Source: Myxococcales bacterium
GTDB lineage: Bacteria; Myxococcota; Polyangia; Nannocystales; Nannocystaceae
Direction of reading: 5' to 3'
Assembly (NCBI GenBank): GCA_016793465.1
Contig: JAEUJW010000038.1
Span: 219,344-283,343, forward strand
Length of the DNA: 64,000 nucleotides
In this document: piece by piece, positions 28,364 to 39,577 of the stretch
Numbering within the stretch: the stretch's first letter is position 1
Layout of the letters: every line of letters starts with the position of its first letter
The notes under the pieces: generated by a model
Told to the model about the DNA's origin: nothing
What the model saw: only the letters and a program-made list of their open reading frames with translations
Database searches by the model: none
Translations under genes and position numbers: made by a program

Positions 28364-29590
28364 ATGCTGCTGCCTGCGGCGCTAGCCCCCGTCCTCGCGC
28401 TCGCCGAGCCGTCGATCGCGCTCGACTGGCAGGCCCCGCGCGAGTGCCCCGACGCCGCCAGCGTGCGCGCCATGACCCTCGACCTGCTGCGCCGGCAGCC
28501 GTCCGACGCGGTCCCGCCGCCGGTCGACGTGCGCGTGGTGGTGGCGCGCAGCGGCGACCGCTGGCGCGCGACGCTCTCGCTGCGCTCGTCGCTCGGCCGC
28601 GTCGACCGCAAGCTCGGCGCCGGCGGCTGCCCGCCGCTGGCCCGCGCCGTCGCGCTGCTCGTCGCGGTCCACCTCGACCCGACCGCCGTCTCGCGCCGCC
28701 TCGCGCCGCTGCTCGACCCGCCGGCGCCGCCGGTGCTCCCGCCCGAGCCGTCCGCCGCGGCCCCGCCCGAGCTGTCCTCGGGGACAGCCCCGACCGACCT
28801 GTCCTCCGGGACAGCGGCGAGCGGCACCCCGCCGGCGCCGACCGACCTGTCCTCCGGGACAGCCCCGACCGACCTGTCCTCCGGGACAGCGGCGAGCGGC
28901 ACCTCGCCGGCGCCGACCGAGCTGTCCTCCGGGACAGCCACGGCCGCCGAGGCCCCACCGCCGGCGCTCGCCCCGTCACCCGCGGCCGGGGACGAGCTCC
29001 CGTCCGACCTGTCCCCGCGGCCAGCTCCGACCCGCGGGCCCCTGCGCGGGCACCTGCGCCTCGCCGGCGGCTTCGACGGCGGGCTCTTGCCCGGCTACGG
29101 CGGCGACGTCGAGCTCGCGGGCGGCCTCGGCGGGCGCCACTGGCGGGTCGAGGCCGGCGTGCTCGGCGTGCCCCGGCGGATCCAGCCCGCGACCGACACG
29201 ACCCCCGGCGGCCGCTTCGACCGCGTCGTCGGGCTCGCGCGCGCGTGCGCGGTCTGGCGCATCCCGCCGCGGCGCGAGCAGGTCGCGCTGCTCGGCTGCC
29301 TCGGCGCCGAGGCCGGCGGGATGCATGCGGTCGCCACCAGCGGCGCGGCCGTCTCGCGCTGGATCCCCTGGAGCGCCGCGCTGCTCGGGGCCGGGGCCAG
29401 GATCCCGCTGGTCGGGCCGCTCGGGCTGTGGGTCGGCGTCGAGGCCGCGATCGCCCTGCGGCGTCCGGCCTTCACCGCCGGCGAGGACCAGAGTACGGTG
29501 TTCACGATCTCGCGCGCGGGCGTGCGCGCGAACCTCGGGTTCGACCTGCAATTCGTCGCACGGAAACGCCGGCCTCCGACGACAGACTAG
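28364..29590 (+). CDS. Exported two-part protein partnered with the downstream sigma factor
   Basis: This 408-residue protein has a short signal peptide (MLLPAALAPVLALA), then a small domain starting IALDWQAPRECPDAASVRAM with two cysteines, a long Pro/Ala/Ser/Thr linker, and a C-terminal 180 residues with alternating strand patterns and glycine-rich turns like a small beta-barrel (HLRLAGGFDGGLLPGYGGDVELA). The W-x-AP-x-x-CP opening is, to my recollection, recurrent in myxobacterial proteins encoded beside sigma factors with membrane tails; that is memory, not a search. The linker is built from five copies of a 16-bp palindrome encoding LSSGTA. The sigma-factor gene begins three bases after its stop codon, so they form an operon. 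Confidence 0.6.
   Translation: MLLPAALAPVLALAEPSIALDWQAPRECPDAASVRAMTLDLLRRQPSDAVPPPVDVRVVVARSGDRWRATLSLRSSLGRVDRKLGAGGCPPLARAVALLVAVHLDPTAVSRRLAPLLDPPAPPVLPPEPSAAAPPELSSGTAPTDLSSGTAASGTPPAPTDLSSGTAPTDLSSGTAASGTSPAPTELSSGTATAAEAPPPALAPSPAAGDELPSDLSPRPAPTRGPLRGHLRLAGGFDGGLLPGYGGDVELAGGLGGRHWRVEAGVLGVPRRIQPATDTTPGGRFDRVVGLARACAVWRIPPRREQVALLGCLGAEAGGMHAVATSGAAVSRWIPWSAALLGAGARIPLVGPLGLWVGVEAAIALRRPAFTAGEDQSTVFTISRAGVRANLGFDLQFVARKRRPPTTD
28772..28937 (+). repeat. Five CTGTCC...GGACAG palindromes in alternating 27/48-bp spacing
   Basis: Sixteen-bp palindromes of the form CTGTCC-NNNN-GGACAG start at 28772, 28799, 28847, 28874 and 28922, spaced 27, 48, 27 and 48 bp. All lie in the same reading frame and encode LSSGTA in a disordered linker. 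A sixth, degenerate copy is at 29009-29024. An identical-type palindrome occurs in an unrelated gene at 23229-23244. Confidence 0.85.
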
Positions 29591-29593
29591 ACC

Positions 29594-30814
29594 GTGCAGC
29601 CCTCCGCCCAGGATCTCGACTTCGACGCCGTCTACCGCGCCCACCACGCGTTCGTGTGGCGCACCGTCCGCCACCTCGGCGTCGACCCCGGCCGCATCGA
29701 CGACGCCGTGCAAGACACCTTCATCGTGGTCCACCGTCGGCTCGGCGAGTTCGAGGGTCGGGCCGCGCTGCGCACGTGGTTGTTCGAGATCGCCAGACGT
29801 GTGGCCGGTCGCTACCGCCGGACCGCCGCGCGTGAGGCCCCGCGCCGCTGCGAGGTGCCCGAGCTGACGACCGGCGAGCGCCCCGACGAGGACCTCGCCC
29901 GGGCCGAGGCCGCCGAAATTCTGCAGGAGTTCCTCGACGAGCTCGACCGCGACAAGTCGGTGGTCTTCATCATGGCGGAGCTCGAGCAGCGCCGCGCCCC
30001 GGAGATCGCCGAGACCCTCGCGCTCAACCTCAACACCGTGTACGCCCGCCTGCGAGCCGCTCGCCAGCTGCTCGACCGCAAGATCCAGCGCCTGCAGGCC
30101 CGCGAGCGGCGCCCGCACGTCCGCCGCGCCGCCGAGATCGTGGCCGCCGCGCTGCTGCTCGAGATCCCGAGCGCGAAGGCCTGGCCCGCCGTCGTGGCCG
30201 CCGCCGACCCGCAAGTGTTCGAACTCACCGCCGACCTCGCGCCGCCGACCGGCCTCGAGCTCGCCGCGCCGGCGAAGCTCGCCGCTGTCACGATCGGCCC
30301 CGGCCTCGCCGGCGGCGCGCTGTGCGGGGCCCTCGCGGTCGTGCTGGCGATCCTCCCGACCCGCGCCCCCGCCGACCCCGACCCGACCCCCACTCCGGCC
30401 CCGGCCGTCGTGTCCGCAGATCCACGACCTGTCTCTTCGGCCATCCTGGAAGGACCGCCCGCGGCCCCCGCGGCCGCGCCGGTGACGACGGCCTCGGCGA
30501 GCCCGCGAGCACCCGCGCGAGACGGCGACGCGCTCGCGCAGGAGCTCGCGCTCTTCGAGCCCGCTCGCGCCGCCCTGCTCGCCGGCGACGCCCGCACGGC
30601 CCTACGCCTGCTCGACCGCCACCATCAGCGCTTCTCCGCCGGGATGTTCGCCCACGAGGCCGCCGCGGCCCGCGTGGAGGCCCTGTGCCGCCTCGGTGAT
30701 CGCCGCGCCGCCGCGGCCCGCCGCGAATTCGCGACGCGCTGGCCCGACTCGACCTTGCTGCCGTTCCTCCGCGGTGTCTGCGACGGCGAGGCTCCGCTAT
30801 CATCGCCGCCATGA
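29594..30814 (+). CDS. ECF-like sigma factor fused to a membrane helix and periplasmic TPR-like tail
   Basis: This 406-residue protein starts at GTG 29594. Residues 13-77 form sigma region 2 (DDAVQDTFIVVHRRL, TWLFEIARRVAGRYRR) and about 105-165 form region 4 with its helix-turn-helix (RRAPEIAETLALNLNTVYARLRAA). A hydrophobic stretch at about 229-254 (GPGLAGGALCGALAVVLAIL) looks like one membrane helix. It is followed by a Pro-rich linker and a C-terminal helical repeat domain (ARAALLAGDARTALRLLDRH). Predicted topology is sigma in the cytoplasm and tail in the periplasm. That makes a tethered sigma factor without a separate anti-sigma gene. It lies between the barrel-like partner (three-base gap) and the amphi-Trp gene (four-base overlap). 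How sigma would be freed is not visible. Confidence 0.83.
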   Translation: MQPSAQDLDFDAVYRAHHAFVWRTVRHLGVDPGRIDDAVQDTFIVVHRRLGEFEGRAALRTWLFEIARRVAGRYRRTAAREAPRRCEVPELTTGERPDEDLARAEAAEILQEFLDELDRDKSVVFIMAELEQRRAPEIAETLALNLNTVYARLRAARQLLDRKIQRLQARERRPHVRRAAEIVAAALLLEIPSAKAWPAVVAAADPQVFELTADLAPPTGLELAAPAKLAAVTIGPGLAGGALCGALAVVLAILPTRAPADPDPTPTPAPAVVSADPRPVSSAILEGPPAAPAAAPVTTASASPRAPARDGDALAQELALFEPARAALLAGDARTALRLLDRHHQRFSAGMFAHEAAAARVEALCRLGDRRAAAARREFATRWPDSTLLPFLRGVCDGEAPLSSPP

Positions 30815-31023
30815 GCGAGCGTGACGTCGAACGCAACTGCACCCGCCAATCCTTCATCGAGACCCTGCGCCGCTTGGCCGACGCGCTCGAGCGTGACGAG
30901 CCGTTCCGCGTGCAGGTCGCCGGTCAGCGCTTCACCGTGCCCGGCGACGCGAGTCTGTCGATCGAGCACGAGGCCGGCGACGGCGAGGAGGAGCTCGAGC
31001 TCCAGCTCCGCTGGCGCCGCTGA
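30811..31023 (+). CDS. Amphi-Trp domain-containing small protein
   Basis: A 70-residue protein matching the amphi-Trp pattern: an N-terminal helix (RQSFIETLRRLADALERDEPF), a central strand pair with the VPGDASLSIEHE turn, and an alternating final strand (EELELQLRWRR) carrying the tryptophan. The family is widespread and its function is unknown. Its ATG overlaps the sigma-factor stop codon as ATGA, which suggests coupled translation, although a TATCAT hexamer seven bases before the ATG could also give a leaderless message. Confidence in the family rests on the pattern and length. Confidence 0.75.
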   Translation: MSERDVERNCTRQSFIETLRRLADALERDEPFRVQVAGQRFTVPGDASLSIEHEAGDGEEELELQLRWRR

Positions 31024-31024
31024 G

Positions 31025-31056
31025 TTTTTAATAATTCTAATTTTGATTATTAAAAA
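31025..31056. terminator. A/T-only 11-bp inverted repeat after the amphi-Trp gene
   Basis: TTTTTAATAAT (31025-31035) and ATTATTAAAAA (31046-31056) are perfect inverted repeats with a 10-nt loop, beginning one base after the stop codon. The A/T-only composition is extreme for this genome. It might act as a terminator, an mRNA end, a protein-binding operator or the promoter of the next gene; the stem is too A/T-rich to be a normal intrinsic terminator. Confidence 0.4.
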
Positions 31057-31096
31057 TTCGGGGCACGGAACTCGCGGGCCGCGTGCACTCACCCGC

Positions 31097-32464
31097 ATGC
31101 AACCGCCTCGCACGAACCTCGCCCTCTCGCTGATCATCCTCGCGCCGCTGGTGAACGCCTGCACCTTGCCCGGCAAGGTGTGCATAGGCGACTGCGACGA
31201 ACAATCCGACGAGGGGGAAGGCACCGTCGACGGCGAGGCCGGAGGCGAGACGCTGACCGGCGGCGCCGACGAGTCCGACGCCTCGTCCGACGCGGAGCTC
31301 ACCACCACATCGGCGATGGACTCCGGCGACGAGACCGGTCCCGCGGCGAGCTGCTTCGTGCCCGACACCGACCCGCCCGACCTCTGCGGCGCCTTCCCGG
31401 CCGCGGTCGACTTCTGCTTCATCTTCGGCAGCGGCGGCAAGTTCCCGCAGGGCATCACCTCGGTCCTGCCGGCCCAGCTCGACGGCGGCGGCGTCGACCT
31501 GCTGGTCGCGCACCCCGACGGCACCGTCACCGCGCAGTCCGCGGTGAGCGAGCCGGTCAACGACACGCCGGCGAAGCTGTGGGCGCTCGACCTCCCGCCC
31601 GGCGATCACGTGCTCACCAGCGCCGGCGTGTTCGACGAGGCCGCGCCGATCATGGTCCTGGGCCGCCTGAGCGGCCAGACCGGCGGCTGGACGGAGATCC
31701 GCACCGACGGCGCCGGCAACGCGCTCGCGGGGCAATTCCATGCGAGCGACCTGGAGCGCCACTTCGGCCCGGTGTTCGTCGACTGGAACCAGGACGACGA
31801 CCTCGACTTGATCGAGATCCTGGGGTCCGAAGGCTTCTGGTCGATCACCATCGTCACGGGCGAGGGCGACGGCAACTTCACCAGCAAGGGCGGGCCGATC
31901 GACGACCCCGAGGACGCGCGCGTCGCCCTCGGCGCGTTCGGCCCCGGCGACGCGACCGACGACCTCGTGTTCGTGCGCTCGACCGGCGCCGTCGAGATCC
32001 TCGGCGATCTGCCCGACCTGGCCGACTCCCAAAAGTTCGACCTCGGCCCCGACGTGCTCGTGCACGCCGTCGAGGTCGCCGACCTCGACGGCGACGCGCG
32101 CGACGACCTGGTGGCGCTCGTCGACGACACCGCCACCGCGACGACCTCGGTCCGCGTCGCCCTGCACGCCGACGGCTTCGCCCAGGTCGCCTACCCTGTC
32201 GTCTGCGGCGCGCGCGCTCTGGCGATCGGCCGGCTCGACGCCGACGACATCCCCGACATCGCCGTGCTCGGCCCGAACGACACCTCGCTGACGATCCGCC
32301 GCAACGACGGCAACGGCGGCTTCAACCGGACCACCAGCATCGATTTCTTCGACCCGATGGACCGGCTGCTCGTGTTCGACATCACCGGCGACGGCCGCGA
32401 CGACATCGTCGCCGCCAGCACGATCGACGGCTCGTGGGGCTTCCGGCAAAACGGCGCGCCCTGA
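31097..32464 (+). CDS. FG-GAP/VCBS-type repeat lipoprotein
   Basis: ATG 31097 gives a 455-residue protein with a lipoprotein signal (LALSLIILAPLVNAC). An acidic Ser/Thr/Asp/Gly linker of about 60 residues follows, then a domain with repeated calcium-loop motifs of the FG-GAP/VCBS type (DWNQDDDLDLIEI, DLDGDARDDLVALV, LDADDIPDIAVLG, DITGDGRDDIVAAS). Such repeats fold as an integrin-like beta-propeller and bind calcium; on bacterial surfaces they usually serve adhesion or recognition. The open frame starting earlier, at 30821, runs in a different frame through the amphi-Trp gene and is not chosen. There is no operon partner downstream. Confidence 0.8.
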   Translation: MQPPRTNLALSLIILAPLVNACTLPGKVCIGDCDEQSDEGEGTVDGEAGGETLTGGADESDASSDAELTTTSAMDSGDETGPAASCFVPDTDPPDLCGAFPAAVDFCFIFGSGGKFPQGITSVLPAQLDGGGVDLLVAHPDGTVTAQSAVSEPVNDTPAKLWALDLPPGDHVLTSAGVFDEAAPIMVLGRLSGQTGGWTEIRTDGAGNALAGQFHASDLERHFGPVFVDWNQDDDLDLIEILGSEGFWSITIVTGEGDGNFTSKGGPIDDPEDARVALGAFGPGDATDDLVFVRSTGAVEILGDLPDLADSQKFDLGPDVLVHAVEVADLDGDARDDLVALVDDTATATTSVRVALHADGFAQVAYPVVCGARALAIGRLDADDIPDIAVLGPNDTSLTIRRNDGNGGFNRTTSIDFFDPMDRLLVFDITGDGRDDIVAASTIDGSWGFRQNGAP

Positions 32465-32545
32465 CGCAGCCCCGAACGAACGGCGAGCGCGCGCCGCAGA
32501 CAGTGCGCATGACGTTGCTGGTGCAGTGAGTCCACCACCAAGGGT

Positions 32546-33043
32546 ATGTTCACCCCCTCGCCGACTCACGCACTGTTCTGCGGACTCCTGCTGGCCACCG
32601 CGTGCAGCGAGACCGTGACCCCCGACCAGGGCGCCGCCGACGACGCCGCCGAGGCGGAGATCGCCGCGGAGCACGACCACGAGCGCTCGTACACGGTCAC
32701 CGATGTGGCCCTCGACGCCGCGCTCGCGGACCTCTGCGCGGTGCGGTCGTCCTTCGAGATCGACCCGACCCGGGCCGAAGCGGCGCACGACGTGTCGATC
32801 GCCGCGCTCGCGACCTGCTTCACCAGCGGACCGCTGCAGGGCCGCAGCGTCGAGCTGATCGCCCACACCTCGGCGTCGCACGACAGCAAGTACGCGCGCC
32901 GCCTCGGTGAGTCTCGCGCCGACTCGCTGCGCGACATGCTCGTGGAGAACGGACTGTCGGCGAGCGACGTCCGCTCGAGCGCCGCGGTGGCCGGCGACGA
33001 GCGCAGCATCGAGGTCCGCGTGGCGCCGCGACACGCCCGCTGA
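32546..33043 (+). CDS. OmpA-domain lipoprotein
   Basis: A 165-residue lipoprotein (lipobox LLATAC) with an acidic spacer and a C-terminal OmpA-like domain: the strand and helix order fits, with SFEIDPTRAEA in the first strand, VELIAHTSASHDSKYARRLG as the counterpart of the GHTDxxG...YNxxLS motif, and ESRADSLRDMLVENGLSASDV as the RAxAVxxxLxxxGI helix. The Arg that contacts peptidoglycan meso-diaminopimelate is kept in ESRADS, but the TDxxG loop is altered to TSASHD. It probably anchors the outer membrane to the cell wall. It stands alone. Confidence 0.75.
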   Translation: MFTPSPTHALFCGLLLATACSETVTPDQGAADDAAEAEIAAEHDHERSYTVTDVALDAALADLCAVRSSFEIDPTRAEAAHDVSIAALATCFTSGPLQGRSVELIAHTSASHDSKYARRLGESRADSLRDMLVENGLSASDVRSSAAVAGDERSIEVRVAPRHAR

Positions 33044-33223
33044 GGCCTCGCGACGGCGGGCGCTCGAACCCGCCAACCCGAGCCAACGCCCCTCGCGGGC
33101 GGGGCCTTACACGGCCCTGAAGTGCGGGAACGCGGCCCTCCGCGGCAAACCCGGAGACAGGCCGCGGCGTTGGTGGCCCGCGCGAGCACGTCTTTCCGCT
33201 ACGCTCGCGAGCCTGGAGCTGCC

Positions 33224-36583
<3,360 letters not shown>

Positions 36584-36800
36584 CCTGCATCCGACCTCCA
36601 TCTGACGTCGTGCCCGACGCGACCCGCATTGCGCAGGTCGCATCGGGCATGAAACCATGATCCGGAGCACGCGCCCGTGCAGCTACACGGATCGCCGCCA
36701 TTCGTCGTCACACGCGCGTTCATCGGGCGACTTCGCGCTCCGGGCCGACGTCCGCCCGCCACCTGACGAACACTTAATCTGCCCCGGATCGCGGCAAAGG

Positions 36801-36816
36801 TGGCACGATGGGCGCA
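36801..36816 (+). promoter_or_regulatory. Candidate sigma-54 promoter
   Basis: TGGCACG (36801-36807) matches the -24 element fully and GCGCA follows at 36812-36816, so GG and GC are separated by exactly ten bases. The -12 element lacks its two T residues. Transcription would start near 36827, 30 bp before the ATG at 36857. Myxobacteria use sigma-54 heavily, which makes this plausible but not proven. Confidence 0.35.
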
Positions 36817-36856
36817 GGTGTTCTCAACCCGTACCTTGCATGAGCGTGAGTTGGTC

Positions 36857-39133
36857 ATGAAGCGCTGTAGTCTATTCGGTCTAGTGTCATTCGGCCTCTC
36901 GTTCGCCCTCGCGTGCGGCGACGGTGGCAGCTCCTCCAACACCGCGAGCCTGTCCGACAGCCAGTCCGGAGGGTCCTCGGAGTCGTCCGGCGACAGCGTC
37001 CCGACCATGGGGTCGCACAGCATGTCGGCCACCGAGACCGAGGGCGGCGGCAGCATGTCCGACTCGGCCTCGGCGACCGACATGTCGATCAGCGGCATGT
37101 CCGACAGCATGACGATGTCGTCCGACGGCACCACCACCGGCATCGGCGGCGGCGGCTGCGGCGACAACTCCGTCGACCCCGGCGAGGAGTGCGACGACGG
37201 CCCCGACAACGGGCCCGGCAAGGCGTGCAAGGGCGACTGCACCAACAACTTCTGCGGCGACGGCGACCAGGGCCCCGGCGAGGGCTGCGACAACGGGGCC
37301 AACAACTCCGACATGGGCGCCTGCAAGCTCGACTGCCAGCCGGCCAGCTGCGGCGACGGCGTGGTCGGCCCCGGCGAGGGCTGCGACGACGGCAACACCG
37401 ATAACACCGACGACTGCACCAACACGTGCAAGGCCAAGAACTGCGGCGACGGCACCGTCGCCAACACCGAGGAGTGCGACGACGGCAACGCCGTCGACGA
37501 CGACGAGTGCACCAACAACTGCACGCTCCCGGTCTGCGGCGACGGCCTGGTCCAGGTCGGCGCCGGCGAGATGTGCGACGACGGCGTCAACAACTCCGAC
37601 ATGGGCGCGTGCACCCTGCAGTGCAAGCCCGCGACCTGCGGCGACGGCCTGCTGTTCAACGACGGCGGCGACGAGCAGTGCGACAACGGGGCCGGCAACG
37701 GGCCCGGCCAGTCGTGCCTCGAGAACTGCATCCTCAACGTCTGCGGCGACGGCGACGCCGGCCCCGGCGAGGCCTGCGACGACGGCAACGGCCAGGCCGG
37801 CGACGGCTGCACCTCGATCTGCACGCTCGAGGCCTGCGGCAACGGCGTGCTCGACATCAACGAGCAGTGCGACGACGGCAACAACAACAACGACGACAGC
37901 TGCAGCACCCTGTGCCAGCTGCCGAGCTGCGGCGACGGCTTCCTCCAGCCGAGCAAGGGCGAGCAGTGCGACGAGGGCGGGATGAACAGCGACACCGGGT
38001 CGTGCACGAGCATGTGCAAGAACCCGAGCTGCGGCGACGGCTTCATCTGGGTCGGCCACGAGCAGTGCGACAACGGCCCGGCCAACGGCCCGAACCAGTC
38101 GTGCAAGGCCAACTGCACCAACAACGTGTGCGGCGACGGCGACAAGGGCCCCGGCGAGGCCTGCGACGACGGCAACGGGGACAACACCGACGGCTGCACC
38201 AACGTGTGCAAGCTGGCCAGCTGCGGCGACGGCTTCAAGCAGGCCGGCGAAGAGTGCGACCTCGGCATGCAGAACAACAACACCGGGATGTGCACGCTGG
38301 CCTGCACGCTGCCGAAGTGCGGCGACGGCTTCAAGCAGGGCCAGGAGCAGTGCGACCTCGGCATGAACAACAGCAACACGGGCGCCTGCCTGGCGACCTG
38401 CAAGCTGCCGACCTGCGGCGACGGCTTCGTGTGGCAGGGCATGGAGGCCTGCGACGACGGCAACCAGGTCAACACCGACGACTGCGTGACGGGCTGCAAG
38501 CTGCCGAAGTGCGGCGACGGCTTCAAGTGGGCCGGCCAGGAGAACTGCGACGACGGCAACCAGATCAACACCGACCTGTGCACCAACATGTGCCTGGCGG
38601 CGATCTGCGGCGACGGCATCGTCCAGCCGATGAACGACAACGAGATCTGCGACGACGGCAACATGATCGACACCGACCTGTGCGCCGACTGCCGGCCCGC
38701 CGCGTGCGGCGACGGCATCGTCCAGCCGATGAACGGCGAGATGTGCGACGACGGCAACGGCATCAACACCGACGCCTGCACCAACCAGTGCAAGACCGCC
38801 AAGTGCGGCGACGGCATCAAGGGGCCCGGCGAGGAGTGCGACGACTCGGACATGATCAACACCGACGAGTGCACCAACGCCTGCAAGCTGCCGAAGTGCG
38901 GCGACGGCATCGTCAGCCCCGGCAACAACGAGCAGTGCGACGACGCCAACATGTCGGTGATGGACAAGTGCAACAACACCTGCAAGCTCACCAAGTGCGG
39001 CGACGGCGTCGTCCAGCAGCCGAACGGCACCGGCACCGGCGGCCCGAACAACAACGGCAACGAGCAGTGCGACGACGGCAACACCAACAACATGGACACC
39101 TGCGCCAACGACTGCACGCTGGTCGCCGGCTGA
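36857..39133 (+). CDS. DUF4215 cysteine-rich repeat lipoprotein, 20 repeats
   Basis: ATG 36857 gives 758 residues: a lipoprotein signal (SFGLSFALAC), a Ser/Thr/Met/Asp-rich linker of about 85 residues, then 20 tandem units of the myxobacterial disulfide repeat (CGDG...GExCDDG...C...C), each about 30-35 residues. Examples are CGDGVVGPGEGCDDG and CGDGIVQPMNGEMCDDG. The repeats form a stiff, disulfide-stapled rod rich in Asp/Asn that may bind calcium. No other domain follows; the last unit ends four residues before the stop. The role is probably structural or recognition at the cell surface. The first codons are AT-richer than the rest. A sigma-54-like promoter lies upstream and a strong terminator downstream. 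Confidence 0.88.
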   Translation: MKRCSLFGLVSFGLSFALACGDGGSSSNTASLSDSQSGGSSESSGDSVPTMGSHSMSATETEGGGSMSDSASATDMSISGMSDSMTMSSDGTTTGIGGGGCGDNSVDPGEECDDGPDNGPGKACKGDCTNNFCGDGDQGPGEGCDNGANNSDMGACKLDCQPASCGDGVVGPGEGCDDGNTDNTDDCTNTCKAKNCGDGTVANTEECDDGNAVDDDECTNNCTLPVCGDGLVQVGAGEMCDDGVNNSDMGACTLQCKPATCGDGLLFNDGGDEQCDNGAGNGPGQSCLENCILNVCGDGDAGPGEACDDGNGQAGDGCTSICTLEACGNGVLDINEQCDDGNNNNDDSCSTLCQLPSCGDGFLQPSKGEQCDEGGMNSDTGSCTSMCKNPSCGDGFIWVGHEQCDNGPANGPNQSCKANCTNNVCGDGDKGPGEACDDGNGDNTDGCTNVCKLASCGDGFKQAGEECDLGMQNNNTGMCTLACTLPKCGDGFKQGQEQCDLGMNNSNTGACLATCKLPTCGDGFVWQGMEACDDGNQVNTDDCVTGCKLPKCGDGFKWAGQENCDDGNQINTDLCTNMCLAAICGDGIVQPMNDNEICDDGNMIDTDLCADCRPAACGDGIVQPMNGEMCDDGNGINTDACTNQCKTAKCGDGIKGPGEECDDSDMINTDECTNACKLPKCGDGIVSPGNNEQCDDANMSVMDKCNNTCKLTKCGDGVVQQPNGTGTGGPNNNGNEQCDDGNTNNMDTCANDCTLVAG

Positions 39134-39160
39134 GCCGCAGAAGCTGCAAGGAGAGCTGAA

Positions 39161-39193
39161 AAGCGGGGCCGCCGACGCGGCCCCGCTTTTTTT
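39161..39193 (+). terminator. Strong intrinsic terminator
   Basis: A perfect 12-bp stem (39161-39172 and 39177-39188, arm AAGCGGGGCCGC) with a 4-nt loop runs straight into seven T residues (39187-39193). It ends the DUF4215 gene transcript, 28 bp after the stop codon, and is the only textbook intrinsic terminator in the window. Confidence 0.93.
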
Positions 39194-39295
39194 ACGTTCT
39201 TCGCCTGACGGGCCGCAGAGGGGCATCTGCGGGGCCTCCCGGGGGTCTGGCGAGCCGCGCGGGGACCGTGGTATGAGGTCCCCGCGCGAGGACCC

Positions 39296-39577
39296 GTGAA
39301 TACCGCAGAGCACAACTACGAGGGCGTACTGGCCAAGATCTTCGAGTATCTCGAGGAGCACCTCAATGAGCGGCCGAACGCGCCGATCACCGCCCAGTCG
39401 CACATCATCCGCGACCTCGGGCTCGACTCCCTGCAGAGCTTCGAGATGCTGTCCGACCTCGAGGACCACTTCGGCGTGACCATCCCGCTCGACCTGTTCC
39501 AGAACTCGGAGACGCTCGAGGACGTGGCCACCGCGGTCGTCGAGGTGTTGAAGGGCGAGGGCGGCGAGGCGGCATGA
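39296..39577 (+). CDS. Acyl carrier protein
   Basis: This 93-residue acidic protein has the phosphopantetheine attachment site at Ser45 in RDLGLDSLQSFEM, with the four-helix pattern around it (VLAKIFEYLEEHLN, EMLSDLEDHFGVTIPLDLF, TLEDVATAVVEVL). GTG 39296 is the start; no stronger alternative exists. It overlaps the following fatty acyl-AMP ligase gene by four bases (ATGA), which strongly implies that the ligase loads this carrier. It is not in a fatty-acid synthase (fab) context, so it is a dedicated carrier rather than the housekeeping AcpP. A phosphopantetheinyl transferase encoded elsewhere must activate it. Confidence 0.92.
   Translation: MNTAEHNYEGVLAKIFEYLEEHLNERPNAPITAQSHIIRDLGLDSLQSFEMLSDLEDHFGVTIPLDLFQNSETLEDVATAVVEVLKGEGGEAA

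Noticed and set aside
33060..33110. A sequence near 33065 (GCTCGAACCCGCC) that looks like a tRNA T-arm
   Set aside because: The conserved GTTCGA loop is not met, and no acceptor, D or anticodon arms can be paired around it.
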